Below, piece after piece: positions 26,182 to 38,449 of a stretch of DNA of 64,000 nt. A program made the position numbers and the translations under genes. The DNA comes from Rotaria sordida. Taxonomy: Eukaryota; Rotifera; Eurotatoria; Philodinida; Philodinidae. A model generated the notes under the pieces. It searched no databases. It was not told where the DNA came from and was given only the letters and a program-made list of their open reading frames with translations. The DNA is taken from assembly GCA_905250125.1 (NCBI GenBank), contig CAJNOL010001157.1, forward strand, positions 1-64,000, given 5' to 3'. Numbering within the stretch: position 1 is the first letter of the stretch; every line of letters begins with the position of its first letter.

Positions 26182-29100
26182 AGAATGAAAAGAAGAAAAT
26201 TACTTAATTATATATAGACAAATTTTTGTTCTCCTTTTCTTTTTTTTTGATTTATAACAAACTAATATTCTTAATATATAATTTGTGTGTTTTTTCACAT
26301 TATTTTTTTTTTGTCTTTTTGACAATTAATTTCACTGAAAATATCCTAAAAAATTAATATGTTACTTAGTATAACATGTTTAAAACTTGACAAATATAGA
26401 AATCACTAATATATTTGCGTGTACTTATATTCTTGTTTATCTCTATTATCATATTAATCGGATATCCTTTTTTTTTTCTGAAAATAGTCTTATAAAGATG
26501 CAAAAAAAAGAAATAATTTCAGTTACATTGACGTAAATGTCAGTATGTTTAGAAATTGATGTTAGATTATAGAATCATCATACGAGAAAAGCATCTATTC
26601 TAATTATACTATCTGGTTTTTTTTTTTTGGTATTATCTATATAATTTTTTACATTTGAATATATATAATCTAGTATTTTAAGAGCAATTATGTTTTTTTC
26701 AAGACTTTCTAAATAGATATAGTTTGAAATAACATTACATGTCTTTCACGATTCTACACAATGTTTTTAGAATTCAAAACAAGATTTCATCGTCCATAGT
26801 TGCAAAATTCTATCATAGTTTGTTATTGGATAAAGTTATGTCATATTTCTTTTGTTTGTAGAGAATAGAATGTAGAATAATAGTGTTCTATAGGGAATAA
26901 TATTCTAATTTCTAATACTATAAAGAATAAATTTTATACGAAATAAAAATCTGTTGAAATTGTAACTGATAATTAATTGGATGACTATGACTTTTTAAAT
27001 AATGAAAATTTTATTTGTCGATTAATTTAAAAAATTTGTTTTTTTTTTTGTCAAAAAATCATCGACCAAGAAAGTCTGATAGGTGAAAGTTTTTTTTTAT
27101 AATTAACTGATCCTGAAAGATCATTGGTGGTACAAGTTAAATCTTGAAAAAACTTTGACATTCTAAAATAAATTCGATGAATTATCAGTTAGATTCAAAA
27201 ATTTCAATATCAACAAGTTCTGATTTTGATATAAAATTTATTGTTTATACTATTTGAAATCATTATGAGCAGTATTGTTATTTTTTGACATTCAAAAACC
27301 AGAAAATACATTTCTGATATCAAACAATCTTTTAAGTTTTAACTTAATAAAAAAAATGAGAAAATTTCATCACAATCTCTAATCTTTATTTTAAAAAATC
27401 AGAGTTAAATACAAAAAATAGAATTATTAGATATATTTTCTTATGAGCATGTATTTTTTCATCTAATTTAATAGTTTTCAATAAATCTTAGGTGTATAGG
27501 TGAAATTAATATCTATCAGAGATGAAATCAGTTCAATTCCAAAAAACACGAACCAATACCAACATCTCCTTCCCTTCCCCCGTCCTAACATAGATAAAAA
27601 AAACAGAATAATATAGATAGCCAGTGAAAAACAAAAATTAAGCTTATCTTAGAATAAGGATAAGACAAAAATGCCATCAGATATTAATAAGAATTTTCCT
27701 TCATATTTTTTTGAAAAAATGATATAGTATAATATAGCTAAATGTTGATTAAAAATGTAATAGATACAATATCAGAAAAACATTCGAAAAATAGAATAGA
27801 TATCAATTCTGACCATAATGGTATTCTAATGGAAACATATTATTGTACATTCTTTACATAGTATGCCTGGTTTTTTTCTTTTTGTCACATATTCGAGTGA
27901 CATAAAAAATTGTTTTTTTGTCGATGAATCCTCGAATAGAATATCAACATAGTAAAGAAAGTGATGAAAAGAAATTTATATATTCAATAGAAAATTTTTT
28001 TTTTTTTAATTATGTTTTATTTAATATGTGAAGTAAGAATCTTAGTGGTGTGAAATTAATTTAAACGATCTTAAAAATGTCATATTTAGTTCTGTGATAT
28101 TTGAGAATGAAGTTTTTGTATTTAAACTCGATAGTTTTGTTTGTTTGTTTGTGCACTTGAACTTTTCAAATAAAAAACAAAAATACTAAAATTACGATTC
28201 TATTTTAATAAATATGAAAATAAAATGAAAGAAAATTTTATTTGATAGTATAATAAATGAAAGTAGATAATATTTGTTGAGGTGAAGAGAAAATTTCGCA
28301 GTTCAATGAACGTAATATAATATGATTGGTCATGAAATGACATTCTATCTATTTTAGTTCTTAGTCATATAAATAAAAAAATATCATGAATATAATTATA
28401 TAACATCAAATAACCATATTTAATCAGATATGAATGCACATTGGCAAGAAAGATTTTGACAGAATTATATTTCATTTATCACGTTTTCCTTTTTTTTTTA
28501 TTTTAAACAAACTAATCATGATACATATTATATATATATGAATTGTATTGATGATTGGTTTATACATTCTTATGAATGTTACTCAAATGCTTCTAATCAA
28601 ATTAAACAATACAATGAATCTAACGTTTGTGTCATTCTATATACACACTCAAATTTTTCTAGAGATTCATTATTGTTCTCTTTATTTCATTGTCAAGAAT
28701 ATCAAGTAATCCGAGAGGTTACATAGGGTCTTTTTTTTTTTCGGAAGTTGATCATCTATATACAAAAGATGAATAGTCTATTCGATCTGAAGTTATACAA
28801 AGAGCTTAAACGGAAGTCTAACGACTTTCTCATTGATATTTGCAATAGGAAAAAAAATATTCCAAAAATAATATTAAACATCTTAGGAAAGATACCTTAT
28901 AATTTTTTTTTTTTTGTTTCTTTGGTGTTGACATCAAATGTCCTGGAACGAGACTCACATATATATTATTCTATATAACAAAGATCAATATAATAAATTA
29001 CTTCTTTCTATATTTTATTATTCTTTTGTTGTACATGTATTAGAAATTTTTCTTTATAGACTCATTTGTGAATAATGAATAGAGTTAATGGCAAATACAA

Positions 29101-30420
29101 AATTATTGATCGACAGAGTAAATACGTAAAAGAAAAAAAAATGACCTTTTTATGACATTATCTAAGTGATAAAAAATTATGAAGTATTTGCTATTGTTTT
29201 TTTGTCACAGGAAAACATAGACAAAAACAACAGATTATTAAGAATATCTAATAGTTTAAGGGATAAACCATTACAGAATTGTTTAGAAGTCTCATTATAA
29301 CTATCTATTTTAGTAACTTAACGTATACTTCATAGTGTTGACAAAATTCTACAAAAAAATACATGTTCAGATTGTTGTTTCATCTAATGTATCCGGATAT
29401 ATGAATGTTCAATAACTATACTTCTCTTCTATTTCGATTGCATGATACCGAACTATTTTCAATATCTATTATCAATTAGAAATAATTTTATCGTTATTAG
29501 ATTAGGAAACAGATTTTTCCGGTAATATGATAATTATATTTTCTTATTTTCCGAATCTAGAAAAAAATAGAAATATACAATGTAGAACAAAACAAAAATG
29601 TACTAAATACAAGTAGACATCTGTTTGACAATAGTCTGTTCTTTTCTATGTATATAATCAGACGTCCTAATGCTAATTACATAATCAATTTGAAAAATAT
29701 AATTTATTCATTAATTGAGCTATAGAAAATAAAGTTTTTTTTTTTTTGTTTTTTTGGAAAATTTCCGAAAGCTTTTCTACACGCTCTAGATAACATGTTT
29801 TTGAATGACTTCTAATGATGAATGGAGTTTTCTTTTTCTATAGAGTAGAAACATTCGAAAAGAAAAGAAGCAACGGAAGAAGAAAAATACTTTTCTAACA
29901 ATGAACCAATTATTAAAAATGTATTACATTTTTATCTCTAAACCTATTTAGATACGCATTGTGATTTTCTTTTAACAAAAAAACATATATATGTTACATA
30001 TATATTTGAGTTTTATTGATACGAGTAAATATTTTTTAGGTTATACATGTAATAAATTCATTTGTTTCCAGTATCTATCATGAGAATTCAGAATATACCC
30101 ATGATAATTTTCTATGAGACCTATAGTCAACATTCTTTACAACAACAAAAATAATGAATTTTACCATTTACTTTCTCTAGAAGTCATATGATGCATCTTT
30201 ATTTAATCAGAATAGTACTAGTGGGTTTTTTCTCGTCTCTTTTTCTCTCATATATGTATTCGAAGAATAAAGCACATCTGTCATTTGTATATTTATCTTT
30301 TTCATGAAGTATATTCCTAGTTGACATATGAAATTCAATTAATTACAGATTTTTTTTTGTTTTTATTGGAATCTAATTCATTTTGACTATTTTAGATTTA
30401 ATAATTATAATATAATTTCA
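26182..30420. other. Long intergenic region, nothing recognised
   Basis: 4.2 kb of AT-rich sequence. Small open frames at 28538-28726 and 28748-28978 have no family features and no splice context. An acceptor-like TGACTATTTTAG (AG at 30394-30395) lies 25 nt before the GPCR ATG. Confidence 0.5.
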
Positions 30421-33400
30421 ATGAATTGCAGTGAAGGTAAAAGAATTTATATATAAAATTGAAATAGATTTAAATTAAATTCTTTTTTTTTTTATTTATA
30501 TAAATAAAAGATCCAAGTCGATTTGGTGAAAATGATTTTCGTTCATCATTTGCATTTTGGACATTAGGTGTTATAAGTGTTATATTATCATTTCTTGCAA
30601 ATGCTGGTAATTTAATTAATTTATTTGTTCTTACACGACGTCATATGCGTTCAACAATGACAACACTTTTAGTAACACTTGCATGGGCTGATCTTGTACC
30701 TCCAACAGTTGTTTCATTAAATAATATATTATTTTATTATTTTTTACCACATATGAATAATTCATCAACATTTTTAACAATACATATTATTACTCGTTCT
30801 CTTTTTAATGTTTTAGCAAATATATTTACAACATTTAGTAATTGGCTTATTGTTTTAATTACAACATTTCGATTAATTGTTGTCAAGGTAAGAAAAGAAG
30901 AATTAAAAGATATTCATTCTGAAGTTCTTAAGAAAAAAAAAACCTAAGAATAAATAATACTGAAAAATAAATATTTTATCAAAAGAAATTCATTGGATTA
31001 TTTTAAAAAGAATATAAAGCTTCTTTCATTTACCTCGAAGCATGAAAGTAACATGGGAAATTCTCACTTGTCTATTGATTACAAAGACAATCTTATTTAA
31101 TCTATTTTTATTTTTCAATATATACCTTGGTGAGATTCAAATCTCTATCGTGACAAAAGAAATTAATTTACTAAAGAATTATTGAATTATATAAATGTTA
31201 GTATAGAACATGAATAAAAACAAAAATGAAAGTAACAATCAATATATGAATACATTTATTTAAAAAGAATTTGAAAACTAATTGCTATGAGTAGAAATCA
31301 ACATCATTGTTATAATTCAAGGTCACGATAAACTTTTAATGCATTTATATAATCATTATTTTTTAATTCTGTAGAATTCCCGTAACTTCATATATTCGAA
31401 TTTTTTCTATTTTTCTTATCATCGTATCTTACATATAGATACTTTTGTTTAATAATATTTGTTTTGTTGTTTCACATAGTTCGTACTTAGAGTCATTTAA
31501 TACTCTTCTTAAAAAAATCTTGTGATATATATAGATCAGATATTCTAGCCATAAGTGATTCGAGTAGAGTGCAATTAACAGTAAAAAAATACACATTGGA
31601 AAAAATTCATAGAAACTGGTCTGTTGACGACATTGCCAAATGATATACTATCAAGAATAATGAATTTGTCATTTTATCTTTCAGTTTCCGGGCAACATGA
31701 TTCAATTTGTTCTATATCGAATAAGAATATTTCTTTATTTTAGTTTGTTTTTATTCGTCGAGTAAAGAACTTGAATGAAATAAGTCGGCGTAGTTTTGCA
31801 TACTATTAGTATAGTTAGTCGCTTTGTGAAAAAAAAATCACATTAATATACAATCAATCGAACTTTTACTGACTCACTGTTACGATCACAATAGTGACCA
31901 TGTCGTAGTGGCAGATCTCGATCATGGTCAATCAATCATGATTTTAAAAATTAAAAAAAAACAAGATTTACTTCCGGATTGAGCATTAATAGCTGCAATG
32001 ATAACTCAGATATTTCGTAGAGTTGAATGACTTTAACAAGCTACGTTAGAATCTATTTTTTCTAAACATTTTGTAAAAAAAGAATGAATTATATTGATAT
32101 TCTATTTCGAAACCTACAATGATTTCAACTACATAGTTCTATTTCGGTGCTAAATAGACACTGAATGAGATCAAACGTTAGATTGTCAATTAAACATTAG
32201 AAAAGCTATAAATATCAATCAGTTACATTCATTTATTGTTTTCATGGTTAAGTATCTCAGCATGAGCTTATTCAAGTGCCAGTAAGATGCATAAGAAAAA
32301 AAAGAGAGTTATATTCATCAAGATCTGGATTAGAAACACTTAGTAAAGCAATTATATTTATAGTATTAACTTCTCACAGTCAATTATTGCGGAGATGATC
32401 GAGTATCTGTCACTGATGAATATACATTTTATAACAAGAAAATAGAAGTAGAATATAATTTCAAATAATAATTTATTCTTCTTCTTGCCAATAGATTTTC
32501 CTTTGAATCATTACAATTTCTACTATGAATATTTTGTGTTGTTTTCAAATTTTAACATTCAAAAGTCAGTTAAACTAAACAAAATGCAACAATTGTATCA
32601 ATATTTGATAGACTCAATTAGTTTAGTTGACGATCGAATCTATAAAATATTCAACATATAACTCATATAATACTTTCGGAACAATAACAGAAGTTGTATA
32701 TTGCAGTCACAGTTGTTCCGGTTCTAGAAACGGAAATTGAAGAGTAACGAGTATACTCAGTTTACTAAAAATATACGAAAATATTGAATGATTCTATATA
32801 ATTATATATATATATATATATATATTCTAATTTTAGAAACCATTAGTTGCAAAAAATTATTGTAATCGTCGTACAGCTCGTCATGCTATTATAATTATTC
32901 TTATTCTTTCAATATTTATCAGTTTTCCATTATTTCTTTATACAAGTATACGTATTTATTGTACAAATAATGGTACAATAAAATATTATGGTCTTGAATT
33001 ATCATCAATATTACATAGAAAATTTTTTTCACATTTATTTTATCCAACAATGGTTATTATATCATTACTTATTCCATGGTTAATATGTTTTCTTATATGG
33101 TTATTTTTAATGCGTGCATTACATTCAGCACAAATACAATTAACAACAAAAACAATGAATACAACATTTACAAATGATCGTAAACAAGATACATATTTTC
33201 GTATAACATTAATGATTGTTTGTGTTTTATCTGTTTATATGGTTTGTCGTAGTGTACATTTATTTGAAGTTATATATTTATTAATAACACAATTATTTAA
33301 TTTTCAACAACAAATTTATTTTGAACAAATACGTATGAAATTATTTTGTATATCAAATATAATGTTAACTATAAATCATGGTGCAAATTTTTATATTTAT

Positions 33401-33565
33401 TCAATAAATCCAAAATTTCGTTTAACACTTAAATTATATTTAACATATTATTTTCGTCGTTGTAGAATAAAACGTCGAGAAACATTTATATTATTTCATT
33501 TAAGAAGACAAAATTCAAATGATAGTTTAGATGATTTAAGTGTACCATGTTATCGAAATCGCTGA
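30421..33565 (+). CDS. Rhodopsin-like (class A) G-protein-coupled receptor, three exons
   Basis: Exons 30421-30436 (16 nt, MNCSE), 30511-30887 and 32837-33565 join to 373 aa. Seven hydrophobic segments are visible: TM1 FWTLGVISVILSFLANAGNL (GN motif), TM2 TLLVTLAWADLVPPTVVSLN, TM3 around ANIFTTFSNWLIVLITTFRL, TM4 AIIIILILSIFISFPLFLY, TM5 PTMVIISLLIPWLICFLIWL, TM6 FRITLMIVCVLSVYMVCRSV, and TM7 ending NHGANFYIYSINPKFR (NPxxY region). The pattern is closest to neuropeptide (FMRFamide-receptor-like) receptors. Two hallmarks differ. The DRY motif after TM3 reads FRL, and the usual Cys at the start of TM3 is missing although ECL2 has a Cys (IRIYCTNNG). Ligand unknown. Intron 2 is 1949 bp and contains a (TA)n run at about 32806-32824. 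Confidence 0.85.
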
Positions 33566-34416
33566 AACATAATAACTCGATGATTATCCTTCATTATATC
33601 GATAATAGAAGTAATTTTATTTAAGTAGACTCGATTTTCATTGTTACATGATGATGAATTTTATATTCACAAAATAGACTGCTTTCTTTATTTTACATGA
33701 ATAAAAAATATGTAAAACCGATGCGACATACGATTACACATATTTTAATGAGAACAAAATAGAAAAACAAAATAACATTCATATGTTCAAATTGTTATTC
33801 CGAATTGGATTTTTCAGAAAAATCACTCCATGCGTATACGGTTTTTTTGTTAATAAATTAAATATCTAAAACTAACAAAGGAGTAGAAATCCTGATTAAA
33901 AAACAGGACTAAAAAGAAAAAAAGTCATCTTAAAGAAGAAAGATAAGTTTTTCCTTTTACAAACTCGAAATATTTCTCTAATTAATCGCTAATTCGCAAT
34001 CAGTTACTGAAATCTATGATTAAATTCAATTTATAATCGATTTTCCAAAAAAAAAACCATTTATTATGTCATAGTCACAATTTTCACGACATGAACTACT
34101 AAATGATTTCATCCGCTCATTGATGTTAACATCAGCAAATACGATGACACCTAGAAAATTATTATAATGGAGTTTTGCATCCAAGAACAAAAAAATATAT
34201 AAATCGATTTTTGTATCCGAATTTCAATATTGAAAATATGGAAAGAAATTAAATAAAGACTTAAACATTCACATCGATATTTCTATCGATGATTTACTTT
34301 CTTTTTTTTTTGTAAAATAAAATTTATTTATTTTGTGTTTTAAATATATTAATGAGCGCCATTCTTAAAATTTATTTAGTTTTTGGAATTGATATATTTT
34401 ATCATATATTATAAAT
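33566..34416. other. Intergenic, nothing recognised
   Basis: About 850 bp of AT-rich sequence between the GPCR stop and the ATG of the 366-aa gene. It should carry the GPCR 3' region and the next promoter. No motif stands out. Confidence 0.45.
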
Positions 34417-37400
34417 ATGGATAATGATAATCAAGTTTGGTGTATTCCAACTGATTGGTAAGAATATCAATTTAACAAATAATTCAGTCGACTGTTCTTT
34501 TTAAAGTTAATCTTTTATTATTTTAAATGATATTAATAAAATATGATAATTTATACGATGAAAAATAATTCTTAGATCTTTGCGAATTTGATTTCTGTCA
34601 TAATTGCAAAAATGTTAATAAACAAAAAATATTTTGTATTTTTTGAAGTATATAATGTAGAAAGTTTTACCGATCAAATTCGAATCTAAAAGATTTAATT
34701 AGGCTAGATCGTAGATATTGTTTAAATCAGAATCTTTATTATGAATAGTAACATGATATTTTGTTTTTGAACTATACGTCATCTCTATGTTAAGCATCCA
34801 CGAGGAAAAATTCAATAAATGTATCACATTCTTGATTTGATATTTAGAGAAGTAATTAAACGAAGTAAAGAGATAAAGCATCTAATCTTCTGCTATTGGT
34901 AACATTGGCTAAATCTCGAAATGAAAAGCATCAGCTAATTGACAGTAAAGAAAAGACTAGAATATCGTCGAATTAAGTAATCTTGTCAATACGGAATATC
35001 ACTATTTATATATGTTATGTCATGTATTTCGCCGTTCTTTTTTGACGGATATGATTAATGCTAAAGTTTTTCAAGTAGCATGTGTACAAATAAATTATTG
35101 TATGAAAACAACAACACAGATAGATATGAAATCATTGAATAGGGTACGAATAAATGGAAGATAATACCTACATTCTCCAAAATTCGAACTAATTAAGAAG
35201 AAATATTTATTTTTTCGACTAATATCAAGTCTATTTACGAATGTGACAAGGCAGCAAACGATAGATATATAAATCTTAATCTATTCTTTCTCACAACCGA
35301 TATCTTATTAACATGTAGTCTCTTGTCTTACCTTACGAAGGAGGGTCTTCTGACTGATCTACGCCATTTTCAATGATATTTTGTTCCTATGTCGAGGACA
35401 GTATTCTAAGAAAAATCCTAAGAGAATTTAGGCTGTGGGACTTCCTTCGAAGGTTATGATCATTTTACTGATCTTTTCATCTAGTACAAGACATAGAGAG
35501 AAAAACTGAACAACGAATTTTCAATAGGCAATTTTGTTCATATGTAAGTTCTGGTGGTCATTAGAACATTGTAAAAGTTTTAGTGAAAGAAAATCTTTCT
35601 TTCCAGAGATATTGATTCTTTAAAATTTGTCTCATAATCTATAAAGTTCTGAAAGATGAACTTTTTTTAAATTGAATATCTCTAGAAGAAAAGATTTTTT
35701 TGCCACTGAAACTTTTGGAATGTTTCAATGAGCACAAGAATCACAGATAAGCAAAATTTCCTATCGAAATTCCGTTGTTCAATTTTTCCCTATGTCTTGT
35801 ACTAGATGGAAAAATCAGTAAAATGATCATAACCTTCGAAGGAACACAGACCCATCAGCCTAAATCCTCTTAGAATATTGTCCCCAACATATGAACAAAA
35901 TATCATTGAAAACAGTGTGGACCAGTTAAGAACTTTCCCTCGTTAGTCTAAATATAGGAAGAACAAGTCAAACATTATTATTCTGTAAATAAGCATAAAT
36001 TACAATCACTTTCAAACTAAATTTCAAATTAACATTTAAACAGAATCAAAGCTAGATCCTGTCGGATGTAAAATTTTCGAACCATACTTTGATATTCTTA
36101 ATGCAAGTACCCCGAAGATATGATATATTCTCTTCGATTTTTTTCGTATTCAGTAAACAGCGAACTCTAAACATTTCTCAGATGACTAAAGTTCGTTGGG
36201 TCCGAGAGATAGAGATGTGCGGAATCGGAACCAAAAAATAAAACTTTACTGAGACCAGAACTAAAGTTTATAGTAAAATACTCTATTGCTTTAAGTAAAT
36301 TATCTTATGAAGCAGAACACAAGTTCAGAGAATAACGAAAAATAGTGCTAGTAATTGACTAAATAAATCAAAAAGATGTGTATTGATGAAACCAAAAACA
36401 AATTGATCCCGTATATCTCTAGTCCGAGACCAACTCAACACCGTCTAATCATAGCTTTCTATGTTTTTATTTTGCTAGTGTTCCATTTATTGCGGTAAAA
36501 CTTCATTTTTCAACATCAATTCTGAATGAAAAAAAAAATGTTTTAAGGCTGCTTTATCATGGCATCAAAGACATATAAATCTTGGTCATGAATTTATATT
36601 GGATACTACCGATAAAATTCTCACACAAATTCGTGATTTAATAGATATAGATGAAGTAAAATAATTGTTTTTTTTTTTTTTGTCTATATAAATTTAATAA
36701 AAGAATTTCTTTTAAAACTAATTGATTGATAAATGGCGATCAATTGTATTCAAATTAATTGAACGTACACTTGCTAATTCAGTAATTTAATTATAATTAA
36801 TTATTTTAATTTATTAATACTATTCATAGCCGGGTATTAATCAAGATTTACTTGTAGCAAATATATCTGAAAAGATTTTTTTTGATTATCGATCGACCGT
36901 AAGAAAATTTAATTAATTAGAAAATTTTTTTTTTTTTCATTGAAATATTTAGAAAAGAAATATTGATGATACATATGAACAAGGTATTAATGAAGTATTT
37001 AATCAATATAAAAATATAATTTCTTCACGAGTAGCTAGTGGTGATGTAAACTTCTTGTTTTTTTTTTTCACTTTTATTTATAATTTATTCAAATGAAAAA
37101 ATTTTATTTAATGATAGATACCTGATCAATGTGTAAAAGAAATTGTATGTGCTATTGAACAATTTAAAAATCGTCTTTTAATTCGAGCAGAAAAAGTAAA
37201 TAGATAAATAATTTATAATGATAGATTTTGTTTGTTATTAGATGATGAATGGAAATAGAATTGATCAAATGTTTAAATTAATTGAAAATCATTTAAAAGA
37301 AAAAGAATATGTAAATTTAATTTTTAATAGAAATAAATAATTTTGAATTGATTTTCTTTTATTCAGAATTCAAAAAAATTAGATTCAACTAAAGATGAAT

Positions 37401-38411
37401 TTAAACAATTAATAAATAATCTATTAGATAATAATGAATTTGTATAGAATAAAAATTCTTTTTTTTTTCTTTAAATTATCAGAATATTTAGAATAACTTA
37501 GACGATGAGAAAAAAGCAGGTAGAATAATAATTATTATCAAATCATTTAATTTCTACAATCATATTATAAATTAGATTTTGTTCAAACAAAATTTCAAAA
37601 AATGATTTTAAATAAATATAATAATGATCCAGTAGATTATTTTGTAATATTTCCATGTTTAAAAAACTTTTTACTTAGAATGTACAAACAATTGTTGATA
37701 AAACTCAATCTTCTACTTTACCGATTACACGAAGTTATATAGAGAAATTAAAAACTAATCAAGAAGATCAAAAAGCAAATCTTAATGAAAAAGTTCAATC
37801 ATATCAAATGAAACAACAAGAACAAAGAGATTCTATGAAATCTGAATCTATTATGACTCCAAAACTTCATTCATCTCATCAAAGAACAAAGAAATTAAAT
37901 TCAAATCATGATACAACTCCTACAATAACAAAGGTAATTTTCTCATGTGTTCGAATCCGAAATTCAATGATTCATTTCATGAAAAGAAGATCATTGATTT
38001 ACAACATTTCTACTCTATTTTACTACATATTATTTTTATATAAGTTTGAAAATGTAATTGAAATTCTTCAATATTCTTATTTAGCATATTTCTAATGATT
38101 TCAATGAAAAAGAATATAAACAAAAATTTTATCATTCTCGAAAAGAGAATGATTATGATAGGTAACACAATTTTTTTTTGTTTTTCTCTCTCTTGAAAAA
38201 TCTTTCAATAATTATATTTTAGTCAACAACTCTTGAATAACATTATTTCATTTACTAGTAAATAATTTTTTTTCTTTTTTTTTTTTTTTTATGATAAAGA
38301 AAAAACATTTCTTTTTGGATAGATTGTCCTGATTATGATCCATATAGAAATTATGAGCAATACAAAGCAAAATGTTTACATAACAATAAACAGAAAAAAA
38401 ATGTCTATTAA
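34417..38411 (+). CDS. Unrecognised 366-aa protein, 14 small exons
   Basis: Exons are 34417-34457, 36479-36494 (16 nt), 36548-36655, 36830-36898, 36953-37045, 37118-37195, 37242-37310, 37367-37441, 37492-37519 (28 nt), 37576-37643, 37679-37933, 38085-38161, 38223-38257 and 38323-38411. All have GT..AG borders and keep one frame (1101 nt). The protein starts MDNDNQVWCIPTDCVPFIAA and is mostly helical and charged. Recognisable blocks are LSWHQRHINLGHEFILDTTD, EPGINQDLLVANISEKIFFD, QCVKEIVCAIEQFKNRLLIR, DFVQTKFQKMILNKYNNDPV, a Lys/Gln/Ser-rich part and the end CPDYDPYRNYEQYKAKCLHN. No enzyme motif or signal peptide is visible. Coiled-coil character could suit a ciliary or sperm protein, which is speculation. 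Intron 1 (34458-36478) is 2 kb and carries a foldback. The gene converges on the PP2C gene. Confidence 0.7.
35333..35945. repeat. Foldback element F1 (inverted repeat, arms about 280 bp)
   Basis: The left arm from about 35333 (TTACGAAGGAGGGTCTT) and the right arm ending about 35945 (AAAGAACTT region to CCCTCGTTAG on the minus-strand reading) are inverted copies. Shared blocks include CAATGATATTTTGTTC, CCTTCGAAGGTTATGATCAT and TCTAGTACAAGACATAG. The middle (about 35620-35670) is short. It sits in intron 1 of the 366-aa gene. No coding capacity. Confidence 0.85.
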
Positions 38412-38449
38412 ATATTGTTTGTTTTTTTATGAGTTAATATAGAAAAATT

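Noticed and set aside
28538..28978. Two small plus-strand open frames
   Set aside because: No conserved motif, splice context or regulatory signal; expected by chance in 4 kb of AT-rich DNA.
31861..31930. tRNA-like stretch in the GPCR intron
   Set aside because: Short palindromes only; no cloverleaf with conserved A and B boxes could be built.
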